39,383 nt of DNA from Alphaproteobacteria bacterium (GCA_013140995.1 JABFRX010000255.1:1-39383), one strand, 5' to 3'; positions 1-7,777 are shown, counted from the stretch's first letter. The notes: generated by a model not told the origin, from the letters alone. Translations and numbers: made by a program.

Positions 1-482
1 CACCTTGCGCTTTGTCGGAGGCCTTAAGTGCGCGGCGGTGTTGGCGCCCCTTACGAAGGTATGCACTGTCATAGGCAGCTCTGACGCCCCTTAGTTGGTC
101 GACTGCTTTCCCCGAAGTCCGCGCGCAGCCAGCGCTTTCCCCAACCGTTTCGAATCATGCAGCACGATTCGCTCATCGTCAAATAGATCGGGTGAGTAAA
201 GAATGGATTAGCGATGGTCGTTCGCGTGATCGAGTGTGTATTCGTGGTGCGTGTTAGTGAAGTAATCGCATATTGACACACACAACGAGAATCTAATTGT
301 GCAATTCTTCTCTAGGCGAATGCGCGTAATCGCACGACCAAGCGAAATGTCACTCGCCTCCGATACTATTTTTATTCCGCGCGAGAGCGATCGACTACCG
401 GCGCTTTGCGTTAATCATTTGCGATGTTGGTGCGAACAGTGCGCGTGCGTTCGACGCGCGCAAAACGATGATTTGAGTCGAA
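1..482. other. Non-coding left edge, no supported gene
   Basis: No reading frame here has a recognisable product. Short open frames run off the left edge on both strands (plus to about 93, minus from an ATG at 72), but neither is long enough or similar enough to a known family to call. The stretch from about 290 to 480 looks less GC-rich than the coding DNA. It carries several GANTC sites, the target of the alphaproteobacterial CcrM methylase. No terminator with a U-tract is visible downstream of the minus-strand gene that stops at 483. Confidence 0.5.
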
Positions 483-2000
483 TCAGCGATTGTCCGTAGA
501 CGGACGATCAAAATATTTTGGAAAAAGAGTCGAATCGACCGGTCCTTTGAGCGTGAAGAGGAAAAAAACGCGCTTCCGTTTCGAATCGAGTCGCGTTTCG
601 AGCGTTCCGATGCGCTGTGACGATGCGAATGCGTTCGTGATCGCGCGCACATCGCTCTGTCGCGTGACGAAGAGGACGTTCGCGGCCTCATCGACACGCA
701 AGCGATGCGACACTTCGTACTCGTTTCGCGCTGTTTCGCTCGGCCACATGCGCAACGGAAGCTCTCTAACGCGCGTGTAATAGAAGAGAGACGCCATATC
801 CTCGCGATCGTCGCTCATGATCGCGTCGTATGCGCCAGAGTTCGCGACGGAGACGATGGTCCGGCCTGCTTCATCCCATCCGCGCAGGCGTTTCACAGAA
901 TTTTCTTGGCCGATTGCGGCGACAAACGCGGGCGACATCGCGAGTGCGCCGAGAATGAGAGCGATCGCTGCATTCAAACAGGCGTTCGCTTTCAGCACAA
1001 AAGTGTTGCTTCGGCGCATCGCCCAGGCTGTGAAGAGTATCGTCAGTGCAACGAATGCAGGCGCAGCCCAGTTCGCGTTGGCGCGCGAAACGAACGCTTG
1101 CAGCGTCACGATCGCGAAGATCGGCAGCGTCAGTGCGAGTAGCAATGTGTCGGAACTGTCGTAACGCGGGTCGCGCCAGTTGCGGATCAAGCCCCACGCG
1201 AGAAGACCGCCTGCAATCGGGCCAGCGATGCCGAACTGCGCGGCGATGAAGCTCAACGTGTTCGTGATGTTAAAGAGTTTGGCGACGCTCCAGTTCGCGT
1301 TCGCTGCGGTGTGGCCCACCGTTGCGAAGCTATGAAGCGCGTTCCAGACGACGTTCGGCGCAAACACTGTCAATGCCGCCAGGGCTGCGATCGCACCGGC
1401 GCGAGAGAGGAGGAGCGAGCGTCCGTTCGTTGTCGGAAGGAATGCGAGCCCAAGGCCCAACACGAAGTAAAGCATCGCGTACTTGGACAAGAGACCGAAA
1501 CCGATCGCCGCGCCGAAGACGATTGCCCATTCCATGTTCGCCGCTTTGCGAAGCTCGGCGAGAGCCCACAGAGCCAGCGTCCAGAACATCAAGAGCGGTA
1601 CGTCAGTCGTGATTAAAAGCGAAGAGAAGCTGGTGCCGGGCATTAGCGTGTAGGCGACGCCGGACCAGAGGCCCACGCGCTCGTCGTAGAGCGCTTTGCC
1701 GGCGAAGAAGATGAGGAACGCTGTTATCGCGTGCATCAATGGGGCGCCGGCGCGGATGCAGGCCTCGCCGTCGCCGCAGACGCCGGTCGTGAGCCCGATG
1801 ATCCAGGCGATCATCGGCGGCTTCGAGAAGTAACCGAACGCGGGGGTGAGGCTCCACGACCAGTACTGGGCTTCGTCGGGGCCAAGGTTCAGCGGTGTCG
1901 TGACGAGGACGATCAGGCGGAACAGCGTGAGTGCGGCGACGAGCGCCGCCAGCCACGCTAGCGGCGGAAGCTTCTTCATCCACTCGGTCAGCGCGGTCAC
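483..2000 (-). CDS. Family 39 (ArnT/PMT-like) membrane glycosyltransferase
   Basis: The 505-residue product is an integral inner-membrane protein with many hydrophobic helices. The acidic GPDEAQYW motif at about residues 40-46 (D42, E43) follows the first helix, as in GT39/PMT_2 enzymes that move a sugar from a polyprenyl-phosphate donor to an acceptor outside the membrane. The last ~150 residues are hydrophilic and probably periplasmic. The start is a GTG whose bases overlap the stop of the upstream GT39 gene (GTGA), so the two are translationally coupled. The family is secure, but the sugar and acceptor (lipid A, core or protein) cannot be read from sequence. The linked GT2 and LABN genes suggest envelope lipid or LPS modification by a lipid-linked sugar. 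Confidence 0.85.
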   Translation of the reverse strand: MTALTEWMKKLPPLAWLAALVAALTLFRLIVLVTTPLNLGPDEAQYWSWSLTPAFGYFSKPPMIAWIIGLTTGVCGDGEACIRAGAPLMHAITAFLIFFAGKALYDERVGLWSGVAYTLMPGTSFSSLLITTDVPLLMFWTLALWALAELRKAANMEWAIVFGAAIGFGLLSKYAMLYFVLGLGLAFLPTTNGRSLLLSRAGAIAALAALTVFAPNVVWNALHSFATVGHTAANANWSVAKLFNITNTLSFIAAQFGIAGPIAGGLLAWGLIRNWRDPRYDSSDTLLLALTLPIFAIVTLQAFVSRANANWAAPAFVALTILFTAWAMRRSNTFVLKANACLNAAIALILGALAMSPAFVAAIGQENSVKRLRGWDEAGRTIVSVANSGAYDAIMSDDREDMASLFYYTRVRELPLRMWPSETARNEYEVSHRLRVDEAANVLFVTRQSDVRAITNAFASSQRIGTLETRLDSKRKRVFFLFTLKGPVDSTLFPKYFDRPSTDNR

Positions 2001-3700
2001 GGGCCGGTTTTGCGCAACCGGTAGAGCGTGAGCGACAGGTGGTCACCCTTCGAGTAGTTCAGACCCTTCACGTTGCCCAGGGCTTCGGCCGCGACGTTCA
2101 GCTTGCGCAGCGTTTGCTGGAACTCGGCGTCCAGGCGCTCTTCAACCAAAGCGCGCGCGTCGGCGTGCTTAGTGATGAAGTCTGCGGCTTCGGCACCGGT
2201 CGGCGAAAGCTGCATCTTCGTGCCGACTTGGAAGACGATGCTGGGTTCATTAAAGCCCGCGACCGTCGTGTTCTCAGGCTTGGCGCCCGAGCGGGCTATG
2301 AGGTCGGCCGCACGCTCGCTCAGCATAAGTTGGTCGAGGCGGGGTAAGACGGCTGCGAGCAGGATTGCTGCGAACAACGCGCCGGTCGCGACTGTGGCTG
2401 CGGTTGCATTTTCACCCTCGCCGCGAAGCAGGAACAGCACCGCAATGCCTGCGGCGCCGAGGACCGGCAGCGCTAGGATCGTCAAGAAGATGCCGCCGCC
2501 CGTACCGAACTGGCCCGGCACATAGAAGAGTGCGGCGCCGATCAGTCCGAGCGTCACCATCAGCCACGCGACCGCGCCAAGCTTGACCGGTGTGTTGTCG
2601 AGGAAGCTGCGGCTTTCGCGAACCCCGGCCATCACGGCGGCTCCGCACAGCATCGCGATCGCCGGATAGAGCGGCAATGGATAGTGGGGCAGCTTCGTCG
2701 GCGCGAGTTCCAAGATGATCCAGGCGGGAACGATCCACGCTAGGAGGAAGCGGACGGACCCTTCGCGTACGCGGGCGATCGCGTAGACGACGCCCGGGGC
2801 CAAGAACAACCAGCCGGGCCAGAAGCCCACAAGCAGCGACACGAGATAGTAGCCGGGCGGTCCCCAGTGCGATTCTTGTCCGCTGACGGCTTTTCCTAAG
2901 AAGTCTTGGCCGATCGCTTCTTGGAAGTAGGCGCCCTTGGTGACGAGACCGATCGCGACCAGCCACGGCACGTTGATCAAGATGATGATGCCGAGCGCAA
3001 ACATCGGGCGCATCGTCGAGATCCAGCCCCAGCTTCGCTCCCAGGCTGAAAGCGCGATGACAGTCAGGCCGACGAAGAACAAAATCATCGGACCCTTGAC
3101 CAGGATGCCAAGGCCCAGTGCTAGGCCGAGCAGTGCCGAGTATCGCACCATCGGTTGGGGTGAGCCTTGGCGGGCGGCCACGAAGAACTGCGCGACCAGA
3201 AGCTGGGCCGCCGTCACGCACGCGACGAGCACAGCATCGGTTTTGGCTATGTGCGCCTCACCTATCAAAAGCATCGACGAGGCGAGCAATCCCGCGCCTA
3301 TCATCGCGGTCTCTTCGTCGAACAGCCTTCGCCCTAAGCCGAAGGCGAACAGCACGGCGAAGATGCCACCTAAGACCGAAGGAATTCGGTAGACCCAGAC
3401 GGCGTTGTGGGGAGGCCCGGAAAACCAGCCTGCGGTGATCGACTGCATCCAGTAGATGCCGATCGGCTTTTTGTTGCGCGCTTCTTCTTGAAAGCGGATC
3501 TCGATGAAGTCGCCGGTCTCGAGCATCTGCTTCGTTGCTTGGGTGAAGCGTGCCTCATCACGGTCGAGCGGGGGGATCGTCGCGATCCCCGGCACGAACA
3601 TCAGAAGGCAGAGCACGACCAGCACGGCGCGCGGGTGCGCAAGCGCTAGCGACCAGGGGCTCGACGAATCATACGAAGCTGCGGAACGGCGTGTCGGCAT
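1997..3700 (-). CDS. Family 39 (ArnT-like) membrane glycosyltransferase
   Basis: The 567-residue polytopic membrane protein has the ArnT-type N-terminal signature PPLDRDEARF (D48, E49) followed by a GDF...KKPIGIYWMQ segment, the loop that binds the lipid-phosphate sugar donor in this family. About a dozen hydrophobic stretches are followed by a ~120-residue soluble tail. It is first in a two-gene minus-strand operon and overlaps the second GT39 gene by four bases. The promoter must lie in the 3701-3929 gap shared with the divergent GT2 gene. Two tandem GT39 paralogues would be consistent with two acceptor sites for the same lipid-linked sugar, but that is inference. Confidence 0.87.
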   Translation of the reverse strand: MPTRRSAASYDSSSPWSLALAHPRAVLVVLCLLMFVPGIATIPPLDRDEARFTQATKQMLETGDFIEIRFQEEARNKKPIGIYWMQSITAGWFSGPPHNAVWVYRIPSVLGGIFAVLFAFGLGRRLFDEETAMIGAGLLASSMLLIGEAHIAKTDAVLVACVTAAQLLVAQFFVAARQGSPQPMVRYSALLGLALGLGILVKGPMILFFVGLTVIALSAWERSWGWISTMRPMFALGIIILINVPWLVAIGLVTKGAYFQEAIGQDFLGKAVSGQESHWGPPGYYLVSLLVGFWPGWLFLAPGVVYAIARVREGSVRFLLAWIVPAWIILELAPTKLPHYPLPLYPAIAMLCGAAVMAGVRESRSFLDNTPVKLGAVAWLMVTLGLIGAALFYVPGQFGTGGGIFLTILALPVLGAAGIAVLFLLRGEGENATAATVATGALFAAILLAAVLPRLDQLMLSERAADLIARSGAKPENTTVAGFNEPSIVFQVGTKMQLSPTGAEAADFITKHADARALVEERLDAEFQQTLRKLNVAAEALGNVKGLNYSKGDHLSLTLYRLRKTGP

Positions 3701-3815
3701 GGGGCACGGTTAACCACTGAAAAGACGTACGGCGCAATCACGGAATGCGCGCCGCCTGCGACCAAAGGTAACGATGCAGGTCATACCTGTCATCATGGCC
3801 ATTCGTCGAGGGCTT

Positions 3816-3865
3816 GCGGGCTTTGGGGCCTAGCGGTTTGCGCCCCAGCGCTTGTATAAGCCCGC
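3816..3865 (+). repeat. Two-tier stem-loop in the GT2 leader
   Basis: An 8-bp outer stem (GCGGGCTT at 3816-3823 with AAGCCCGC at 3858-3865) encloses a 6-bp inner stem (TGGGGC at 3824-3829 with GCCCCA at 3842-3847). A 10-nt bulge lies on the 3' side. No U-tract follows, so it is not an ordinary terminator. It lies about 65 nt upstream of the preferred GT2 start. Confidence 0.45.
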
Positions 3866-3888
3866 CACCTATAAGGAGTCAGCGGCAC

Positions 3889-3933
3889 GTGTTCGACCGG
3901 TCGGCAGTCATTGGTGCTCGGGGGTGTGCGTGA
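3889..3933 (+). CDS. Possible 14-codon leader peptide before the GT2 gene
   Basis: A GTG at 3889 stands 10 nt after a good Shine-Dalgarno sequence (AGGAG at 3874-3878) and opens a 14-codon frame (product MFDRSAVIGARGCA). Its stop TGA at 3931-3933 overlaps the preferred GTG start of the glycosyltransferase at 3930 (GTGA). This ribosome site is stronger than anything directly ahead of the GT2 start, so translational coupling is plausible. The alternative is that the site is coincidental. The peptide resembles nothing known. Confidence 0.3.
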   Translation: MFDRSAVIGARGCA

Positions 3934-4667
3934 CGGCTGCGCCTGAGCTTTCGGTTGTCGTGCCGGTGATGAACGAGGTTGAGAACGCCGTTCCGTTGCT
4001 CAATGAGATCACGGCTGCACTTCGGGGCAAGGTCGCGTTCGAGATTATCTTCGTCGATGACGCCAGCGGGGATGCGACCGTTTCGTCGTTGAAGGCTGCA
4101 CAGGCGCAGTCGCCAGAGCTGCGCGTGCTGAAGCACGCGAAGAATTCGGGGCAGAGCCGGGCTGTGCGGACCGGTGTGTTGGCGGCGCGGGGCACCTTGA
4201 TCGCGACGCTCGACGGCGACGGGCAGAACGATCCGGCGGATATTCCCGGGTTGCTTGCGGCCTGGCGGTCATCGTTGGCTGGCGATCCGCCGTTGGGTTT
4301 GGTCGCCGGGCAGCGGCGCAAGCGGCAGGACAATTTTATGAAACGCATGGCGTCGCGCGTCGGCAACGGCGTCCGCCAGTGGTTGTTGCAGGACAGCACG
4401 CGCGATACCGGGTGCGGGCTTAAGCTGTTCTCCCGGGAAGCGTTCCTACGGTTACCCTATTTCGATCATCTTCATCGCTTTTTGCCTGCACTGATGCTGC
4501 GCGAGGGCTATCGGATCGCGCACGTCGACGTGAACCACAGGCCGCGCTCGCACGGGGTCTCGAAATACGGCACGCTCGACCGTTTGATGGTGTCGCTTGC
4601 GGACTTGCGGGGCGTGCGTTGGCTGCGGCGCCGTTCGCGCAACCCCGAACGGGTGGATGAGATTTAG
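3930..4667 (+). CDS. Family 2 glycosyltransferase, polyprenyl-phosphate sugar synthase type
   Basis: The product has the GT-A fold signatures of the dolichol-phosphate mannosyltransferase/ArnC group: SVVVPVMNE near the N terminus, VDDASGD (about residues 42-48), LDGDGQNDP (about 94-102, with the DxD) and DTGCGLKLFSRE. Such enzymes transfer a sugar from a nucleotide donor to undecaprenyl- or dodecaprenyl-phosphate on the cytoplasmic face, and GT39 enzymes then use the lipid-linked sugar. No C-terminal membrane helix is seen. The frame opens at a TTG at 3852, but that start lacks a ribosome site and lies inside a stem-loop. GTG 3930 (or 3924) directly precedes the conserved core and gives about 245 residues. 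It abuts the LABN gene. Rhizobial RgtE is a functional analogue, but the actual sugar is unknown. Confidence 0.85.
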   Translation: MTAAPELSVVVPVMNEVENAVPLLNEITAALRGKVAFEIIFVDDASGDATVSSLKAAQAQSPELRVLKHAKNSGQSRAVRTGVLAARGTLIATLDGDGQNDPADIPGLLAAWRSSLAGDPPLGLVAGQRRKRQDNFMKRMASRVGNGVRQWLLQDSTRDTGCGLKLFSREAFLRLPYFDHLHRFLPALMLREGYRIAHVDVNHRPRSHGVSKYGTLDRLMVSLADLRGVRWLRRRSRNPERVDEI

Positions 4668-4988
4668 ATGACCGACTGGTTCACCTGGGAGCATGTGTGG
4701 CTGCTGATCGGCTTCGCCGGTCAGGCGCTTTTCATGTCACGCTTTATTGTGCAGTGGTGGGCGAGCGAAAAAGCGGGCCGCAGCGTGGTTCCGGTGATGT
4801 TCTGGTACTTCAGCGTCGGCGGCGGAATCGTGCTGCTGGTCTACGCGCTATACAAGAAGGACCCTGTCTTCATCTCGGGCCAAGCTCTTGGCCTGATTGT
4901 TTACGCCCGCAACCTCTACCTCATATTTGCTGAAAGAGCGGCCGCGGGGCGCGAAAACGGCGAAGAACCTCCCTCCGCCACAAAATAG
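4668..4988 (+). CDS. LABN (lipid A biosynthesis N-terminal) domain membrane protein
   Basis: The 106-residue product is a small inner-membrane protein with about three hydrophobic segments. It carries the LABN pattern: WEHVWLLIGFAGQALFMSRFIVQWWASE, then SVVPVMFWYFSVGGG, then a conserved ISGQALGLIVYARNLYLI. The ATG directly follows the TAG of the GT2 gene with no gap, so the two are one transcription unit. Stand-alone LABN proteins commonly sit beside polyprenyl-phosphate glycosyltransferases (RgtF beside RgtE in Rhizobium is the closest described case) and may support transfer or flipping of the lipid-linked sugar. The family call is firm. The biochemical role is inferred from context. Confidence 0.85.
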   Translation: MTDWFTWEHVWLLIGFAGQALFMSRFIVQWWASEKAGRSVVPVMFWYFSVGGGIVLLVYALYKKDPVFISGQALGLIVYARNLYLIFAERAAAGRENGEEPPSATK

Positions 4989-5084
4989 CCACTTCCGATC
5001 ACCAGCTTGGCTTGTGCTTCTTTGGGCTGGTAAGCTTCGTCTCAAGGCCGGGGAAGGCTTTTAACTGGAGGCTACGAGGGTTTC

Positions 5085-5534
5085 ATGGGCAGAGGTTTGT
5101 CAGCGCTGAATATCATCCCGTTGTTGGTGTTTCCGCTCATTCTCTACAATTTCGTCGTGCTGACCGGGATTGCGAGCCCGGGGAATGTAAGTTCCTGGAT
5201 GGCGTCGCCGATCTTCACGGTCGGCATGTTTTCCGGGGATGCGTGGGGCGTTTCGTTCGCCGACGTTTTCATGGGACTCAGCCTACTGCTTCTTTTCGTG
5301 GAAATCGTGAAGTCGACGCGCACGGATGCGATGTCGATTATCAATCACGGGCTGTCGATGTTGCTCGCCGTCGTGTGCATCATCCAGTTCATCACGATGC
5401 AGGGCTTTTCCAACTCGGTATTCTTCATGCTTGCACTGATGACGATCTTGGACGTCATCGCAGGCTTTACGGTTACCATCGTGGCGGCGAAGCGCGACTT
5501 TGGCGCCGGGGGCGGTATCGCCGGAACGAACTGA
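5085..5534 (+). CDS. Conserved-looking four-helix membrane protein, function unknown
   Basis: The 149-residue product has four hydrophobic segments at about residues 8-28, 55-73, 86-108 and 113-135, with a short glycine-rich hydrophilic tail. I recognise no characterised family. The ATG at 5085 follows a good ribosome site (GGAG about 15 nt upstream), and the gene ends just ahead of a strong intrinsic terminator. It lies about 96 nt downstream of the LABN gene on the same strand and may be co-transcribed, but nothing in its sequence ties it to sugar transfer. It is likely real given length, membrane topology and signals. Confidence 0.7.
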   Translation: MGRGLSALNIIPLLVFPLILYNFVVLTGIASPGNVSSWMASPIFTVGMFSGDAWGVSFADVFMGLSLLLLFVEIVKSTRTDAMSIINHGLSMLLAVVCIIQFITMQGFSNSVFFMLALMTILDVIAGFTVTIVAAKRDFGAGGGIAGTN

Positions 5535-5554
5535 CGAGTATTAGCATTGCAATG

Positions 5555-5588
5555 AGGCGCGTCCCGATGGGGCGCGCCTTTTCGTTTA
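5555..5588. terminator. Intrinsic terminator between convergent genes
   Basis: AGGCGCG (5555-5561) pairs with CGCGCCT (5573-5579). A T-G pair and CCC/GGG extend the stem to 11 bp around a GAT loop, and TTTTCGTTT follows. It serves the plus-strand membrane protein ending at 5534. It reaches the end of the minus-strand small gene and may work in both directions. Confidence 0.85.
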
Positions 5589-5738
5589 CATGAACAAGAA
5601 GAAGACGAACGTCACCATGACGGCCATGTCGAAGAACTTGTTCCACACGCCTTCAAAGCCGCGGCGGCGATAGGGCTTTCGTTCGCTCGCGAACAGATCT
5701 TGTGCGAAGCGAAGTTCGCCGAGCGTGGGAAGCGACAT
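5586..5738 (-). CDS. Small single-pass membrane protein, unknown
   Basis: The 50-residue frame from an ATG at 5738 (a longer start exists at 5771) encodes a basic, soluble N-terminal part (MSLPTLGELRFAQDLFASE...) and a very hydrophobic C-terminal tail (FDMAVMVTFVFFLFM), as in a tail-anchored membrane protein. The ribosome site (AGGACT) is weak. It lies downstream of the Rieske gene on the same strand, and a strong hairpin overlaps its stop. I do not recognise a family. The clean amphipathic-to-hydrophobic layout argues against a random frame, but evidence is modest. Confidence 0.45.
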   Translation of the reverse strand: MSLPTLGELRFAQDLFASERKPYRRRGFEGVWNKFFDMAVMVTFVFFLFM

Positions 5739-5823
5739 GACCCAAAGTCCTGCCGACGCCGCCGTCTCCAAATGAGACAGGCCCGGCGCGGTTCAGGGGT
5801 CGCGTCGCAAGCGGGATGCCGTG

Positions 5824-6879
5824 TTAACTGCGCCAGCGCAGCGTCGTTTCGGTCACCGGGTTGGTAAAGGCGCGGTTGGCGGCCGTGGATTCCGCCCATT
5901 CCTTCTTGAGCCGGTGGTACCACATAGCGGGCACGTCGGCGTCTTGGATTAGCATCAAGCGCGGGTTGAACTTTAGACCCTCCTGCTGAAGCGTCACCAT
6001 GTGCCGGTCTTGACCCAAGAAGACACGTGCCACGTGTTGCGCGATGGGCCTGAACGGCGTGATCCAGGGGATGTTCCAGAAGAACGTTTGGGTGACCTCC
6101 GTTTCGGTTTCGCTCAATGGCGTGCAGGTCGTGAGGCCCACGATTTCGTTTCGGCCGGCTTTGATGTGCTCGATTCGGATGCCCGGCAGCTGAAACGAAA
6201 TCTCGGTCGTCCGGTCGCCGCCCAGGAGTTTATAGAGCGTCGAATTCGAGGATGGTTTGTGGGTCACCATCGTGAAGCCGAGGTGCGAGGGGGCGTATTT
6301 CTTCGCTTTCGCGTGGATCGACTTCGCAGAGCGCCACCACCAGGCTTTGTGCACGAAGGGCCCATGAGCCGGGTCCATAAGGCCGATGACGGCGTGATCG
6401 ATAGCACAGGGGAAGTTCTGGGCTTCGACCAAGGTCGGTTTCGCGTCCGGCATGAGCGGAAGGACTGGGGCCTCGATTTGAACGGCGGCGTTCGTGTCTT
6501 CGGGCATGTAGACCCAGATCAGGCCGTTTTTTTCAGCGACCGGGTATTTGCGGACGCTGATCTTTGCGGCCTCAACGCCTTCTTCGCCCACGAGTGAGGG
6601 GATCAATGCGCATTGGCCCGACGGCTTGAAGCGCCAGCCGTGGTAGGGGCACTCGATCGTGCCGTCGATCATCTGCCCCTTCGACAACGGTACGCCGCGA
6701 TGCGGGCAGAGATCGCGCAGCGCGAACGCTGCGCCGTCCGGCGCGCGGCCGAAGACTACCGGTTCGCCTAAGATCGTCTTGTGAACGAGCCGGTCCTGTT
6801 TCAGTGCATGTGAATGCAGCGCGAAGTACCAGAGGTTTCGCAAAAACAGGGCGGGCGGCTTGGCTTCCGGTTGGCTCAT
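5824..6879 (-). CDS. Rieske [2Fe-2S] non-heme iron oxygenase, alpha-subunit type
   Basis: The 351-residue product (ATG 6879; a longer frame starts at 6909 but lacks conserved sequence) has a Rieske domain at about residues 15-120 with CPHRG (C58, H60) and CPYHGW (C77, H80) binding the cluster. The C-terminal catalytic domain has MDPAHGPFVH, the D-x2-H-x4-H arrangement that holds the mononuclear iron. Such enzymes use electrons from a separate reductase to hydroxylate or demethylate aromatic or lipid substrates. No reductase, ferredoxin or beta subunit lies nearby, so the electron donor is encoded elsewhere and the substrate is unknown. It is divergently transcribed from the enoyl-CoA hydratase-like gene across about 90 bp. 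Confidence 0.85.
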   Translation of the reverse strand: MSQPEAKPPALFLRNLWYFALHSHALKQDRLVHKTILGEPVVFGRAPDGAAFALRDLCPHRGVPLSKGQMIDGTIECPYHGWRFKPSGQCALIPSLVGEEGVEAAKISVRKYPVAEKNGLIWVYMPEDTNAAVQIEAPVLPLMPDAKPTLVEAQNFPCAIDHAVIGLMDPAHGPFVHKAWWWRSAKSIHAKAKKYAPSHLGFTMVTHKPSSNSTLYKLLGGDRTTEISFQLPGIRIEHIKAGRNEIVGLTTCTPLSETETEVTQTFFWNIPWITPFRPIAQHVARVFLGQDRHMVTLQQEGLKFNPRLMLIQDADVPAMWYHRLKKEWAESTAANRAFTNPVTETTLRWRS

Positions 6880-6970
6880 TGCGGCCGGACAATGCCAAAG
6901 CGCGGCCACACGTGCAAAGGCGGCAAATCGCGCTAAAGTGAATGCGCTTCATCTTTGCCAGGCTTTCCCC

Positions 6971-7774
6971 ATGCACCCGCCCGACCTCGCGCATTTGACA
7001 TATGAATTGAAGGGTCACGTTGGCGTCGTCACGCTCAACCGTCCTGAAGTTCGCAACGCGCTGAACGCACGTGCTTACGCCGACCTCGAAGCCGTGTTTC
7101 GCCACATCCAATGCGACGGTGAGGTGCGGGCGGTGGTGTTGACCGGCGCCGACCCTGCGTTCTGTTCCGGCGAAGATGTGAAGCAGATGATGACGGGGCC
7201 GCAGCGTGAGCAATCCCAGGCGCGGCTTGCAGCGGTGCGGCCGCGGCTGACGCCGGCTGCGGAGGCTGTCTTGGAGTGCGACCGGCCTGTCATCGCGGCG
7301 GTCAATGGCACGGCAGTCGGGTGGGGGATGGAGCTTGCGCTCTTTGCCGATATCCGCATCGCGTCGGAGCGGGCGCAGTTCGGCGAGATTTTCGTCAAGC
7401 GCGGACTTGTCACCGATGTCGGGGGGATGATGATCTTACCGCAGCTGGTCGGGCCTTCGAAGGCGGCGGAACTGCTGTTCACGGGTGACATTATCCAAGC
7501 CGCGGAAGGCGAGCGGATCGGGCTCGTGGCCAGTGTCGTTCCGCATGGCGATCTCTTGCCTACCGCCATGGCGTTGGCGGGGCGGATTGCCGCGAATCCG
7601 CCGCTAGCCCTGCGCTACATGAAAGAGGGGTTGCGCCGCGCCTCTGTTAGGGACGCGCGGGAGTTCGGGAGCTGGGTGTCGGGAACATTGGGACGTCTGT
7701 TCCAGACGGAGGATCACCGCGAGGGCGTCGCGAGTTTCCTTGAGAAGCGTGCGCCGCAGTTCAAGGGGCGTTGA
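6971..7774 (+). CDS. Enoyl-CoA hydratase/isomerase (crotonase) family protein
   Basis: The 267-residue crotonase-fold protein starts at ATG 6971; an upstream frame from 6860 overlaps the divergent gene and is not conserved. Visible motifs are RPEVRNAL (about 24-31), the oxyanion-hole segment AFCSGEDV (about 63-70) and NGTAVGWGMELALFADIRIAS. The first catalytic Glu (GMEL) is present. The position of the second Glu of true hydratases (QPEI in rat crotonase) appears to be Phe or Val (GEIFV), with an Asp in VTDVGG as in isomerase-type members. It may therefore not be a classical hydratase. Four bases separate it from the downstream helix-turn-helix gene, suggesting one operon. The natural CoA substrate is unknown. 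Confidence 0.83.
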   Translation: MHPPDLAHLTYELKGHVGVVTLNRPEVRNALNARAYADLEAVFRHIQCDGEVRAVVLTGADPAFCSGEDVKQMMTGPQREQSQARLAAVRPRLTPAAEAVLECDRPVIAAVNGTAVGWGMELALFADIRIASERAQFGEIFVKRGLVTDVGGMMILPQLVGPSKAAELLFTGDIIQAAEGERIGLVASVVPHGDLLPTAMALAGRIAANPPLALRYMKEGLRRASVRDAREFGSWVSGTLGRLFQTEDHREGVASFLEKRAPQFKGR

Positions 7775-7777
7775 GCT

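Noticed and set aside
1-93. Open frames running off the left edge (plus to about 93, minus from 72)
   Set aside because: Thirty codons or fewer, no match to any family I know. Either could be the end or start of a gene outside the window, but neither can be supported.
69-281. Minus-strand frame of 70 codons near the left edge
   Set aside because: Composition is Thr/Ser/Arg-rich with no recognisable motif, no ribosome site, and it lies in DNA that looks non-coding.
426-465. GCGCGT/ACGCGC hairpin as a terminator for the GT39 operon
   Set aside because: The 6-bp stem has no U-tract in the minus-strand direction.
2412-3221. Minus-strand frame of 269 codons overlapping the second GT39 gene in another frame
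   Set aside because: Extremely Arg/Pro-rich. The GT39 frame on the same strand has clear membrane helices and motifs.
3852-3929. N-terminal extension of the GT2 protein from TTG 3852
   Set aside because: No ribosome site, the start codon sits inside a stem-loop, and the 26 extra residues look unlike the family.
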